Assembly: GCA_000969725.1 (NCBI GenBank)
Contig: JXSR01S044312.1
Strand: one strand, 5' to 3'
DNA from: Ophiothrix spiculata
Taxonomy: Eukaryota > Echinodermata > Ophiuroidea > Amphilepidida > Ophiotrichidae
DNA: 24,305 nt
In this document: positions 9,615-18,713 of the stretch, in pieces
Layout of the letters: each line of letters begins with the position of its first letter
How positions within the stretch are numbered: the stretch's first letter is position 1
Made by a program: the position numbers and the translations under genes
Notes under the pieces: generated by a model
What the model saw: the letters and a program-made list of their open reading frames with translations, nothing else
What the model was told of the DNA's origin: nothing
Database searches by the model: none

Positions 9615-10360
9615 GGGGAAGCGGGTTAGCGCAGAGGTACTTCCCTCGCTTTGTACCACTGGGTTTGACACCACTAAATAACTACCGGGAACCAAGACAT
9701 GGCCAAAATGGGAACTATTTGCTCACGGGGCATCCAGAGAACCTACTTTAAAAAGCTTAAAATTGAGCTATAATGTGTGATAAAATATGAAGATTTCATA
9801 TTGCATCTTTAGATTTGAGTGTCTTCTTCCATTTTTTTACATTTTATTTGGAAAATAGTCAGAAATTACTCCGCCAGAGTGATTCGCCGAATATTGGCCT
9901 GATCCCAGTTTTTTGCTAATTCATACTTGGGAAAGCAGGGCGGTAATGACATTATTACGTTCAGCGTTTCTAAAAGTGAACATTTTCCAGGTAATACTAT
10001 GCTGAAATTTTGATCATTTGTAAAATACATGTTGTACTTTCACCCCATAATGCCCGTTTATTCATCTAAGAATTCTGAATATGAGAAAAACAGCCTCCAA
10101 AATGACCATTTTATCATATAAAAGTATAGGAAAGGCATTTAGTGGTGTTTAACCATTGAGTCCCGGGTTCGATTCCCAGTCCCAGCACTGTATGTGCATT
10201 TGGTTTTCTGTCATGCTCGCTTCCGTAGGTTCTTCTCCGGGTACTCAGGTCTTTCTCCTGCATCCAAAACTGATGTAATTAAAGAAAGATCTTGGACCCC
10301 AATGGAAATAATCTTCATTAGAGGCTTTCTTGGGTTATTTTTGGCCTAAAGAATTCTTTC
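9615..10360 (+). mobile_element. tRNA-derived SINE, right-arm copy, interrupted by a MITE
   Basis: The head (ggggaagcgggttagcgcag, A box) is at 9615-9661. The rest (gtcccgggttcgattcccag with the B box, core, tail ggaccccaatggaaataatc) is at 10156-10360. The break falls just before the B box, so the internal polymerase III promoter is split. The left-arm copy at 6164-6411 preserves the unbroken site. Confidence 0.8.
9656..10158. mobile_element. MITE inserted in the SINE (about 490 bp)
   Basis: Perfect 12 bp inverted ends acaccactaaat (9668-9679) and atttagtggtgt (10137-10148) lie just inside the breakpoints. The candidate target duplication is ccactg (9656-9661) against ccattg (10153-10158), one mismatch. 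The interior encodes nothing recognisable. The exact outer ends are uncertain by a few bases because the target itself (caccactgag) resembles the element end. The superfamily is unresolved. Confidence 0.7.
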
Positions 10361-10867
10361 TTTCGTAGAGGTACGAAGGCTCACATGTTACCCAAAAGAA
10401 GATAGAGCCTTCTCATCATGCCTACTTCCAATGTACAGTTTGTAATGAGAGGGTTTACGGATGAAATATAGCACAATTAGCAGATCTCAACCTTATTTTA
10501 CATTTCAGATATGTTATGTTTCCCTACCATTTACTAAAATGTAAGTGAATAATGAAATTTTGGAGAATAATGAAAGAGTTGCCTCATCAAAGTTGAGAGT
10601 TGAATGCTATAGGAAACATAACATTAACTTTCAAAACTGAACAGGTATGTTCAATTTTCACTCTGTGCTGAAAGCCTGTTTTAAAGTTATTTCATAATAC
10701 AACATAATGCACTATCATTTAAGTTTAAAACAATTAAAAATTGTCGATTTGCAATCGTGATGTGGTAAAATAATTTAACTTCAAGCTTATATTCCACTTG
10801 GTATCAAAACAAATTATGGAAAATTATTGTCTTCTAACTCACAACTTCCTGAGGGGTAGTGTTTACC
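10361..10867. repeat. Right-arm-only block, about 507 bp
   Basis: The left arm passes directly from ttctttc to a C/G run at this point, while the right arm has this extra block before its C run (10868-10880). Part of it (about 10640-10700: caggtatgttcaattttcac, then gtgctgaaagcctgttttaa) resembles left-arm 7100-7150 at clearly lower identity than the arms share with each other. It may be an old copy of the same repeat. No clear ends are visible. Confidence 0.5.
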
Positions 10868-11324
10868 ACCCCCCCCCCCTTAATGTTGAATTTGATTCCC
10901 CAAAGTGCAACTGTACTTTAGTATAGGATAGGTTCTTCTCTTTCCAATGAACCAAGATCATGAAAATCGGTCAGGGCATTTTCTGTAAAATTGATGTCAC
11001 TAAGTACTTCTGGACTGAAAATATTTTTGCAAAAATTGTGACCTTTTTTAAAATTTTGTTATGTAAATTCTAATTGTCAAGATTTTTATCATGTTTTTTG
11101 CTGATAAATAGAGGTGGTCAACACGCTAACGGTAAAAATTGAATTTCCAAGCGTGTTTTTTAGGGGGAAAATGAATAAGTACCTGGGCGTAAATCTGATT
11201 GACTAAAGTGACCCTGCTTCTTTCATATTGGTCAAGATTTGATGCTGTGCAATCTAGAAATCCCAGTGACTATGCAACTAGCGTTCAAGCTGAACCGGAG
11301 GCGAGGCGCGTCTCTTGTCACTTA

Positions 11325-11540
11325 CACCCTGGTCACATAAGCCGCAAGAAGCCGCAACGCCAATATGACATCGGTGAATAATTGCGATGCCCGGTCGGAC
11401 ACTGGTGGTTATGTGACCATAACTGAAGACATTGTATACAAACTGCAAGGTTTTAACTCGGAATTAAATTCTTGCGGCGTGTCTAAGACTCACGGACACC
11501 GTCCAGACACCGATCGGACACCGGTTATGTGACCAGGGTA
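11325..11540. mobile_element. MITE with ccctggtcacat ends, copy C (212 bp)
   Basis: Left end is ccctggtcacataagccg at 11327. Right end is ggttatgtgaccaggg, ending at 11538 and followed by TA. It is the mirror copy of copy B, lacking an internal stretch of about 18 bp present there. Confidence 0.85.
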
Positions 11541-11694
11541 TCCCCAACACAGCCGAGCCAGATAGAAGTGCTAGTGATATGCCTGTTTTTTTTCCATCAA
11601 AATGACAACAAAGGACGTTAACATGGTTAAAGAAAGTATTTATGCCCAGGGTCACTTTGGTTTTGCATTTGTGTGCAATCGGTGATAAACCATT

Positions 11695-12555
11695 NNNNNN
11701 NNNNNNNNNNNNNNNNNNNNNNNNNNNNNNNNNNNNNNNNNNNNNNNNNNNNNNNNNNNNNNNNNNNNNNNNNNNNNNNNNNNNNNNNNNNNNNNNNNNN
11801 NNNNNNNNNNNNNNNNNNNNNNNNNNNNNNNNNNNNNNNNNNNNNNNNNNNNNNNNNNNNNNNNNNNNNNNNNNNNNNNNNNNNNNNNNNNNNNNNNNNN
11901 NNNNNNNNNNNNNNNNNNNNNNNNNNNNNNNNNNNNNNNNNNNNNNNNNNNNNNNNNNNNNNNNNNNNNNNNNNNNNNNNNNNNNNNNNNNNNNNNNNNN
12001 NNNNNNNNNNNNNNNNNNNNNNNNNNNNNNNNNNNNNNNNNNNNNNNNNNNNNNNNNNNNNNNNNNNNNNNNNNNNNNNNNNNNNNNNNNNNNNNNNNNN
12101 NNNNNNNNNNNNNNNNNNNNNNNNNNNNNNNNNNNNNNNNNNNNNNNNNNNNNNNNNNNNNNNNNNNNNNNNNNNNNNNNNNNNNNNNNNNNNNNNNNNN
12201 NNNNNNNNNNNNNNNNNNNNNNNNNNNNNNNNNNNNNNNNNNNNNNNNNNNNNNNNNNNNNNNNNNNNNNNNNNNNNNNNNNNNNNNNNNNNNNNNNNNN
12301 NNNNNNNNNNNNNNNNNNNNNNNNNNNNNNNNNNNNNNNNNNNNNNNNNNNNNNNNNNNNNNNNNNNNNNNNNNNNNNNNNNNNNNNNNNNNNNNNNNNN
12401 NNNNNNNNNNNNNNNNNNNNNNNNNNNNNNNNNNNNNNNNNNNNNNNNNNNNNNNNNNNNNNNNNNNNNNNNNNNNNNNNNNNNNNNNNNNNNNNNNNNN
12501 NNNNNNNNNNNNNNNNNNNNNNNNNNNNNNNNNNNNNNNNNNNNNNNNNNNNNNN
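11695..12555. other. Assembly gap (861 N)
   Basis: It is an unbroken run of N. It begins inside the right-arm counterpart of the 130 bp tandem repeat at 5131-5384, which suggests that the repeat or the palindrome defeated assembly. The gap length may be an estimate. Confidence 0.99.
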
Positions 12556-12982
12556 CAGGTATGTTTGCAAGGCAACTGTCAATTTCTAGGCCTACTTATG
12601 ATCCTACAATCAAAAATTTGTTGGTTTGCTATTTTTTTCATCAATGCATATAAGTGTTATAAACTGGTCCCTGTTGTTACCTTAGATTATTGTATCCTTC
12701 TAGCTGCCCTAGGGGGAATAAAAAGAATGAAAATCAACGACATGTATAATGGGAGCTACAGGGCAAATTACGAAAATATTGTTCACATTATGGCTCAGGG
12801 AATATTGGTTACAAAAGTGTATATATTACAGATTGAGGAAGAAAAAAGTAAAGGAAATAGGCCTACTATAAAAACAATTATTAATAGTTACTAGAAAAAG
12901 TAAAGGAAATAGGCCTACTATATAAACAATTATTAATGGTTACTATCTCCAAACCCCTTCGCCTCGGACCGAGGCTATGACT
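12556..12982. other. Right-arm segment with no left-arm partner; contains a 52 bp tandem pair
   Basis: This sequence does not match 4766-5188, though it lies between matching blocks. At 12841-12893 and 12894-12945 a 52-53 bp unit (gtaaaggaaataggcctact ... aacaattattaat) is repeated in tandem. A perfect-pairing cctcggaccgagg sits at about 12962-12974. An open frame of 109 codons runs through the tandem unit and resembles no protein I know. Confidence 0.6.
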
Positions 12983-13149
12983 TGGCAACAGTTGAATGAA
13001 AATGCACCCAAGTTCCAAGGCTTCAGTCTACACTTGTTAATAAAAGATTCAGTTTTCTTTTCCATTTTTAAGAACAAAAAAAGCTCAAAAGTGGGAGAAA
13101 ATGGCTTCCCACATTACTCAAAGTCTCATTAATAAATTATTGTCTTGCC

Positions 13150-13323
13150 TTTATTCAGAGGTGTGAGAGTTCAGCTTTTAAGCTGATTTCAGCTTTTTTA
13201 ATGCCTTCAAAAGAGTCCTAATTTGAGCTTTTTCTTTCATTTTCAGCCTGGTTTTGGCATTTTGTCACTATTTTCAGCTTTTTCAGCTCTTTGTATCACC
13301 TGACTCTCATGCCCCTGTTTATT
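13150..13323. mobile_element. 162 bp MITE with TTTATT duplications
   Basis: The element spans 13156-13317. The left end is cagaggtgtgagagt. The right end, read in reverse complement, is caggggcatgagagt. tttatt flanks both sides (13150-13155 and 13318-13323). The left arm has a single ttaatt at the same position, so this is an insertion with its empty site preserved. CAG-type ends resemble hAT-family elements, but hAT duplications are normally 8 bp, so the assignment is tentative. Confidence 0.75.
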
Positions 13324-13408
13324 ATTTTCAGTTAATTTAACAGTAAAGCCAGTTTACTTACAAAACTTCATTTGCTACAATCGTTAAAAGTTAATACAAT
13401 CACATTTT

Positions 13409-13770
13409 GGAGAGTATGCAAAGGGTTTAAAAGAAACTGTATTTGTGGCTGAAAAATTACAGATGCCTGATAAAATACATGCTTTGAAAGTGAGCCCTCA
13501 TGTAGTTTTGACTTCAATGAGTATCAGAATTGATGGCAGCATATTCAAGGTATTAACTGATCAGAACAACGTTGGATCAGAAAGTATTGATATTTCGGTC
13601 CCTTGATTTATCAGGCTTATTCCAGGAAGATAAATGGCTCATGACTATACCGCTGCATATAGTATTGTCCTTCCCTCCTTACTGCATCTAACACCATGGC
13701 TACAGCCTGTGCACAATACTTGCATTAAGATCAAACGACCAATAATGTAAGGCCAAAGGAATTGATTATC
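13409..13770. other. No gene seen
   Basis: A weak inverted pair (tgcctgataaa near 13464 and tttatcaggc near 13608) could mark a decayed short element. Otherwise the sequence is unremarkable. Confidence 0.45.
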
Positions 13771-13832
13771 GTTGTTTGTTTGTTTGTTTGTTTGTCTGTC
13801 TGTCTGTCTGTCTGGATGTTTGTTTGTTTGTG
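13771..13832 (+). repeat. Compound tetranucleotide microsatellite (GTTT)n(GTCT)n(GTTT)n
   Basis: About five GTTT units, five GTCT units, a ggat interruption and three more GTTT units. A chance minus-strand frame through it gives a repetitive T/D/R/Q/N peptide and is not a gene. Confidence 0.95.
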
Positions 13833-14318
13833 TTACAGATAACAAAAAGTATCATATAGTATTTTAACTTGTTGTACAAATTCATTTTTTAAAACTCTGG
13901 CCTTATGCTACTGCAGGAGAACAACTTTTAAATGAAATGTTGGGTCCATTATGCACCCCTTGACAACTAAATTTGGTCAAGGGAGTCCATCCATTATGGA
14001 TCCGTTTCAGTCAAAAGTAGGCCAACTAACCACTCATGAGCATGATTGGTGACCTTTTGTCTTGTGTTTCTGATCTGTGGGTCAAAACTATGGTCCTTCA
14101 GTGACTAAATTTACTGCATTCATGTACAGTTTTATCCAAAATTTCTTAAATTTAGCTGTATTATATTTGTAAACTTTACATCTCGGGTCTACATGTAGTC
14201 TAAAAAATACAGAGTGTCCCAATAAAAACACAACAAACTTTTAACTTTCAACTGAGAAATTTTTTTGAATAAACTTCATAATAATGTAATACAATTTGGA
14301 TCTGTAATCAAAAGTTAA
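13833..14318. other. No gene seen
   Basis: There is a small palindromic stretch, ccttgacaactaaatttggt followed by caaggg, near 13959-13985. The motif agagtgtcccaataaaaaca near 14211 resembles transposon ends, but no partner is found. No coding region. Confidence 0.45.
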
Positions 14319-14590
14319 GGCCAAACCATAGTCGGCCTCCAAACAAAATTTTCGCTACCAAACATTTGGTCGTGACGTCAAAATGACTCCAAACAAAATA
14401 ACTTCAAAACCGAGTTGAAACCAAATAACATTTCGCGCTAGATTGCACATGTTATTGAATTGCCATATACATTGGACCAAATGTTTGTTACCCGTTCATA
14501 TGTTAAATTCGATGGCAAATATTTGGTGACGTCACGACCAAATGTTTGGTACAGGAAAATTTTGTTTGGAGGCCGACTATGGTTTCGGCC
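14319..14590. mobile_element. 272 bp MITE with about 60 bp terminal inverted repeats
   Basis: The left end ggccaaaccatagtcggcct, then ccaaacaaaattttc and ccaaacatttggtcgtgacg, is matched almost base for base by the reverse complement of the right end (about 14527-14590). The interior contains ctccaaacaaaataacttca and ttcgcgctagattgc. A half copy sits at 18554-18713. No certain target duplication was found, so the superfamily is not assigned. Confidence 0.85.
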
Positions 14591-15465
14591 ATATGGCACA
14601 TTTTGTAAAGACTGAATCTTGCTGGTTTACAATTGGGGATGTAACAGAGTAATATTGAATGTAAATGACCTTAAACATTGCCTAATTAGGAGAAGCATCG
14701 ATTGGACCCACTTCAAAACATACAGGTCCGATTTAATTAGGATCGGCTTTGCAACTGGTTAATTTGACGTTGTTTCACCCTCTTGACGGGCCAAATGAAT
14801 CATTAACTTCCGATTTTTCATCTGTTTTTGTTAAGGCTTGTGACTTATGGTATATTGGTTGACATTTTACATTACAATACTCTTGCTTGTTGAAATTGTG
14901 TCCTAAATAATTACCCAGTGGTCTCACCAGAAGTAACAGATTCAAGGATCATCAATATCCATTCTCTATATTTGGATACTTGGCCAGTTTTCATTGGCAC
15001 AAGAACTTTATTGGACAAAGTTAATTTTAAAGGCTTCATATTTGTTAAATTAGACAGGACAAGAACCATCCATTGGCAACTATATATTTTCAATATTTGT
15101 CAGTTGCTTGTTGCATTTTTATTGGGACAAGCTGTATTGTACTTTTGTGTATGACTGCAATTGGCATAGAGTAAGTTGATGCAATTAACAACGCCCATAA
15201 GACTCAAGATGATGGTGTTGCACTTAATTTAATCAAATCAAACACTGCAGTGTTATTTAATCTCGCAAACTTGCGACTACTAAATTTGAGGGCAAATCGA
15301 TAATTATATATGCAGAGAGTTATCTGATCACATGCAGTTTCAAGTTACTTGGAGATTTGATGGCCAGAAATCTAATAATAATGACCAGGTGTGGACTGGT
15401 AAATAGTTAGGCTGTTTATTGACTATGCCAGGTTTGCATTTACAATGCATGTACTATCTGTCAAA
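14591..15465. other. No gene seen
   Basis: Open frames of 60 and 78 codons overlap on opposite strands at 14911-15154. Neither has recognisable features and both probably arise by chance in AT-rich DNA. No repeats stand out. Confidence 0.45.
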
Positions 15466-16028
15466 AAGGGGTTTTCTCAGAGATGCAGTTGCTTGCGACT
15501 ACGGGATAACGATTTTTTCATAAAATAGGAAAAAATGCTTGCACCCGTTTTACGTACACATATTTCAATGCACACTGAACTAACGCGTTTGGTTAACCAC
15601 GCGTCGCATCACTGCGTAATATGTACGCGGGAAATTATGCAGACGCAGATGTGCAATCAAAGTAATCAAATTTTATTTAAAAATGTCAGTTTTTAAAAAG
15701 ACTAACACGATGACCCTACTTTTTTATTTCAGTATTATGAAGTACGCAAAAAATGCTTAAACATATGTTAAAATAAAAAAAATCAATGGAGCATTTACTA
15801 TTTTACAAGCATGTAACTATCAACTTTTTAAGCTTTCCCTATACTTTGTGTGGTAAATCGGGTGATTTTTTTGGGAAATTATGTACTTTTTGAAATGCCT
15901 TTATCTCAAAAACAAGCATGGTGACCTATATTTTTTCTTTAGATTCGTTATCAGCATAAATAAATCTACCAAATACTAATTTTTTAAAGAAAATCAATGG
16001 AGATTTTGCATCTCTGAGAAAACCCCTT
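15466..16028. mobile_element. 563 bp non-autonomous element with perfect 22 bp terminal inverted repeats
   Basis: aaggggttttctcagagatg (start of the 22 bp end, 15466-15487) is exactly repeated in reverse complement at 16007-16028. The word aaaatcaatggag occurs internally near 15780 and again at the right end. A CpG-rich patch at about 15545-15650 contrasts with the AT-rich rest. No transposase frame and no certain target duplication are visible. Confidence 0.8.
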
Positions 16029-16489
16029 AAGGTTAATGCATGTCAGTTACATTTTGTGATTTTTTCAGTTTTCAATGTAAAAATCAACTGTCAGAAACCT
16101 CTAGCTGGCAAGGTTTAGGTTTCTGTAAAAGTAAAAACAGAAACAGATATTTACTTGAAACTTTCCAATTATATTGACCTGCATAATGTATTTAAAAAGT
16201 TGCATAGCTCATATGCAACTTTTCTACCTCAAACTACAAACATATTGAACATCCCTTGCATATCAGATATAAAAGGTATGAAATGCAAACGGCATATCTC
16301 ACGATATCATTTATTCCCATTTCTGCATGAAAATTGAGATTTGAAGTGATTTGTCTTTTACATGGACATAGTACATCAAAATACATATTTAAGAATAAAA
16401 ATTTTCTTTATAAATGTATTTTCAAAATAAGCAGCACTGATCATTGCAAAAGCCACTTTTTTGATGGACAGTGCATTGCCATCAAATAA
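16029..16489. other. No gene seen
   Basis: This is AT-rich DNA. A plus-strand frame of 60 codons at 16155-16337 shows nothing recognisable. Confidence 0.45.
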
Positions 16490-16562
16490 TAATAGTAATA
16501 ATAACAAAAATTTATATAGCGCAGAATGCAAAAACTTCAATGCACTTTACACAATCAATATA
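16490..16562 (+). repeat. Retroposon-like tail with (AAT)n and tatatagcgc motif
   Basis: ataataatagtaataataac is followed by aatttatatagcgcagaatg and tgcactttacac. The combination of a trinucleotide repeat with tatatagcgc ... gcactttaca is a common dispersed repeat in animal genomes. The family is not assigned. Confidence 0.4.
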
Positions 16563-16584
16563 CGTAACTACAGCCAAACATATT

Positions 16585-16752
16585 GGCCCGTATTCCAGAA
16601 AGGTGTTTAGCTAAATCAAGGTCTTATTTCTCGTCAACAGCACGAATCATTGAACTGTTCTGCTTGAAAGCTGCAATGATGCGTATCATTCCTGGGCAGT
16701 TGATGCTCAGTTAAACAATGGTTTAGCTAAACATCTTTCTGGAATACAGGCC
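16585..16752. mobile_element. MITE of about 168 bp
   Basis: The left end ggcccgtattccagaaaggt, then gtttagctaaa, is matched by the reverse complement of the right end, ggcctgtattccagaaagat then gtttagctaaa (about 16720-16752). The flanks are AT-rich and the target duplication is unclear. Confidence 0.8.
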
Positions 16753-16754
16753 AT

Positions 16755-17676
16755 TATATATAAACTTTAACCCAAAAAGTCCTTAGATAGTATAAACTAG
16801 ATACACAAGCAGAAAATACAGTTGATAAAAATGTAACATTACCAGTGAAGATAATGATTTTTTCCACCTTCTTGAAAATGAATTTGACTGTAAGTTGTAT
16901 AGATTATGTATATCAACAAAATTAATCATTTAAAACCTATTTCCAGAATATCTCAAGTATATTTATGTCTTTACAAACAAAATAGTGTTTTTCAGGTGAT
17001 TGTTATGTTTCATGGACAAAAATGGGAATTGGTGTCCATCAAACAATGTAACATAGCATGTTGGTATGTCTCATAACTTGAAAACCATAAAATGTTATTG
17101 GCTCAAACTTTGCCAACTTCAGTCTTCTACAAATATGTTAATTTGAAACAACAAAACATGTCAACATCAATTGTAAATGCCAAAGAAAAAATATAAAGAA
17201 AAATGTGTTTTCCATAGTCTGTTATGGTATTGGTACATTTTCTCGTGAAATATGCCAAACTATTTTTAGAACACTTGGCACCCATAAAGTGTTTGTTAGA
17301 ATTGGCAAAGAAGACAGTTTCTGAAGGTGATTACATATGGGTTGTTTCAGGACTGAGAGCTCTGATCTACTGTGTGTCTTAGAAAAAAACCTTACAATCT
17401 TTGCAAGTAGTTTTCTGTGATGGATAGTCAGAAAGTACATAAAAGTTGCATTTCTTAGTCCATGAAATAAATTTTAAAATAGAATGTGTTTTTTTTTTTG
17501 TTAATTTATTAATGGTATAATAAACTTTATAAACACTCTAATGGTGACCTGCAGGCCAAATTGCTAGAATGTCTACATTATTAAACATACTCAAAACAAA
17601 CACTATGTAATTTGTAGGCTGTAGCTTAAGCTATAGTCACAATAGCCGTACAGCGTTCGTGTGAATGATTAAGAAT
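16755..17676. other. No gene seen
   Basis: This is AT-rich DNA with a T run near 17489-17499. A minus-strand frame of 72 codons at 17222-17440 is not recognisable. No RNA gene or transposon ends are found. Confidence 0.45.
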
Positions 17677-18279
17677 GTTTATTTGGGGATGGTACAATTT
17701 GTGACCCCACTTTTGTGACCCCACTTTATTTTTGCAATTTTTACAAAAATATCATAATAAATATATTTTTACGCATTTTTAAAATCATCCGAGGTCATTA
17801 AGGGGGTCGAAAGGGGTCAAAGGTCATATTCTCAAAATGCTCCGATTGACCTGAAATTTGTAATGAATGTACTTTAGGACATCCTAAGCAACATAAACAA
17901 ATTTCAGAGGACATTAAGGGTCACTTCCAGGTCAAATTTGAACAAATTTAAAAATATATGAAAAAATCATCAAAAATCAATATCTGCCAATTTGACCTTT
18001 CACCCCTTTCGACCCCCTTAATGACCTCGGATGATTTTTAAAATGTGTTTATGTTGCTCAGGATGTCCTAAAGTACATCCATATCAAATTTTAGGTCGAT
18101 CAGAGCATTTTGAGAATTTGAGCTTTAACCCCTTTCGACCCCCTTAAGACCCCCTTAATGACCTCGGATGATTTCAAAAATGCGTAAAAATATATTTTTT
18201 GTGATAATGGTGTAAAATTGGCAAAAATAAAGTGGGGTCACAGAAGTGGGGTCACAAATTGTACCATCCCGTTTATTTG
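17677..18279. mobile_element. 585 bp non-autonomous transposon with 9 bp target duplications
   Basis: The element spans 17686-18270. gtttatttg flanks it on both sides (17677-17685 and 18271-18279). The terminal 25 bp (gggatggtacaatttgtgac then cccac) are perfect inverted repeats, and similarity continues inward through a second gtgaccccacttt. Inner sequences (gaggtcattaagggggtcga) also recur in inverted form, so much of the element is self-complementary. A 9 bp duplication with long ends suggests a Mutator-like origin (inference). No transposase. Confidence 0.9.
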
Positions 18280-18417
18280 ACCACTTCTTAAGCTTTTGTA
18301 CGAACGTCTTGCTAGCTGTCGTCATATGAAAGTGGGTTTACTCATAATCAGTTTGCAAGGTCGCAGGCGTTTGTGTGATGGACTTCAATTTTCAATCAAT
18401 AAAGAACAAGAATAAAG

Positions 18418-18553
18418 TGTGGAAAAGGGGAGACAAGATGAAATAGAGAAAAAAAGATAGCAAGAGAAGGTGTAGAAGAAAAAGAGTGACATGAAAATTA
18501 AGTAGGGTAAGAGGGAAAGAGACGTAAAGGAAAAAGCAAAAGAGCAGAGGTAA
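18418..18553 (+). repeat. Purine-rich strand, about 135 bp
   Basis: The plus strand is overwhelmingly A and G (for example agagaaaaaaagatagcaag), ending just before the half MITE. A minus-strand frame through it gives a low-complexity S/F/L/C-rich peptide and is rejected as a gene. Confidence 0.75.
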
Positions 18554-18713
18554 AATGGCATTTGCATACATGTGCTTGAATCTAGCGCAAAATTTTATTT
18601 GGTCTCAACTCGGTGTTGAAGTTATTTTATTTGGAGTCACTCATCATGTTGACGTCATGACCAAATGTTTGGTAGCGAAAATTCTGTTTGGAGGCCGACT
18701 ATGTTTTCACCCT
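18554..18713 (+). mobile_element. Half copy of the 14319-14590 MITE
   Basis: Read forward, it matches the reverse complement of roughly the left half of the element at 14319: tctagcgcaaaattttattt, ttgaagttattttatttgga, tgacgtcatgaccaaatgtt and ggaggccgactatg. Only one terminal repeat is present, so the element is truncated. Confidence 0.8.

Larger units (their letters stand above)
8632..13408 (-). repeat. Right arm of large inverted duplication
   Basis: This is the reverse complement of 4455-7418. It is enlarged by a MITE in the SINE (9661-10152), a block of about 507 bp (10361-10867), unmatched outer sequence plus an assembly gap (11695-12982), and a 162 bp MITE (13156-13317). It also lacks small left-arm segments, for example about 28 bp corresponding to the region near 4561-4590. 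The mutations differ between arms, so this is not a simple sequence echo. Confidence 0.9.

Noticed and set aside
11464-12653. Long open frames (over 300 codons) on both strands
   Set aside because: They are open only because the run of N from 11695 to 12555 contains no stop codons. The real residues at either end are transposon and tandem-repeat sequence.
12565-12894. 109-codon plus-strand frame beside the gap
   Set aside because: No recognisable motif. Its end is built from one unit of the 52 bp tandem repeat.
4455-13408. Terminal inverted repeats of one giant autonomous transposon (Maverick/Polinton type)
   Set aside because: The spacer is only 1.2 kb and encodes no polymerase, integrase or capsid-like protein, and no target duplication is evident at the outer limits.
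13771-13832. CRISPR-like or protein-coding repeat
   Set aside because: It is a plain tetranucleotide microsatellite with no spacers. The peptide through it is low-complexity.
18385-18567. Possible membrane peptide, rich in F, L and S, on the minus strand
   Set aside because: The hydrophobic look comes from translating the complement of a purine-rich tract. There is no other support.
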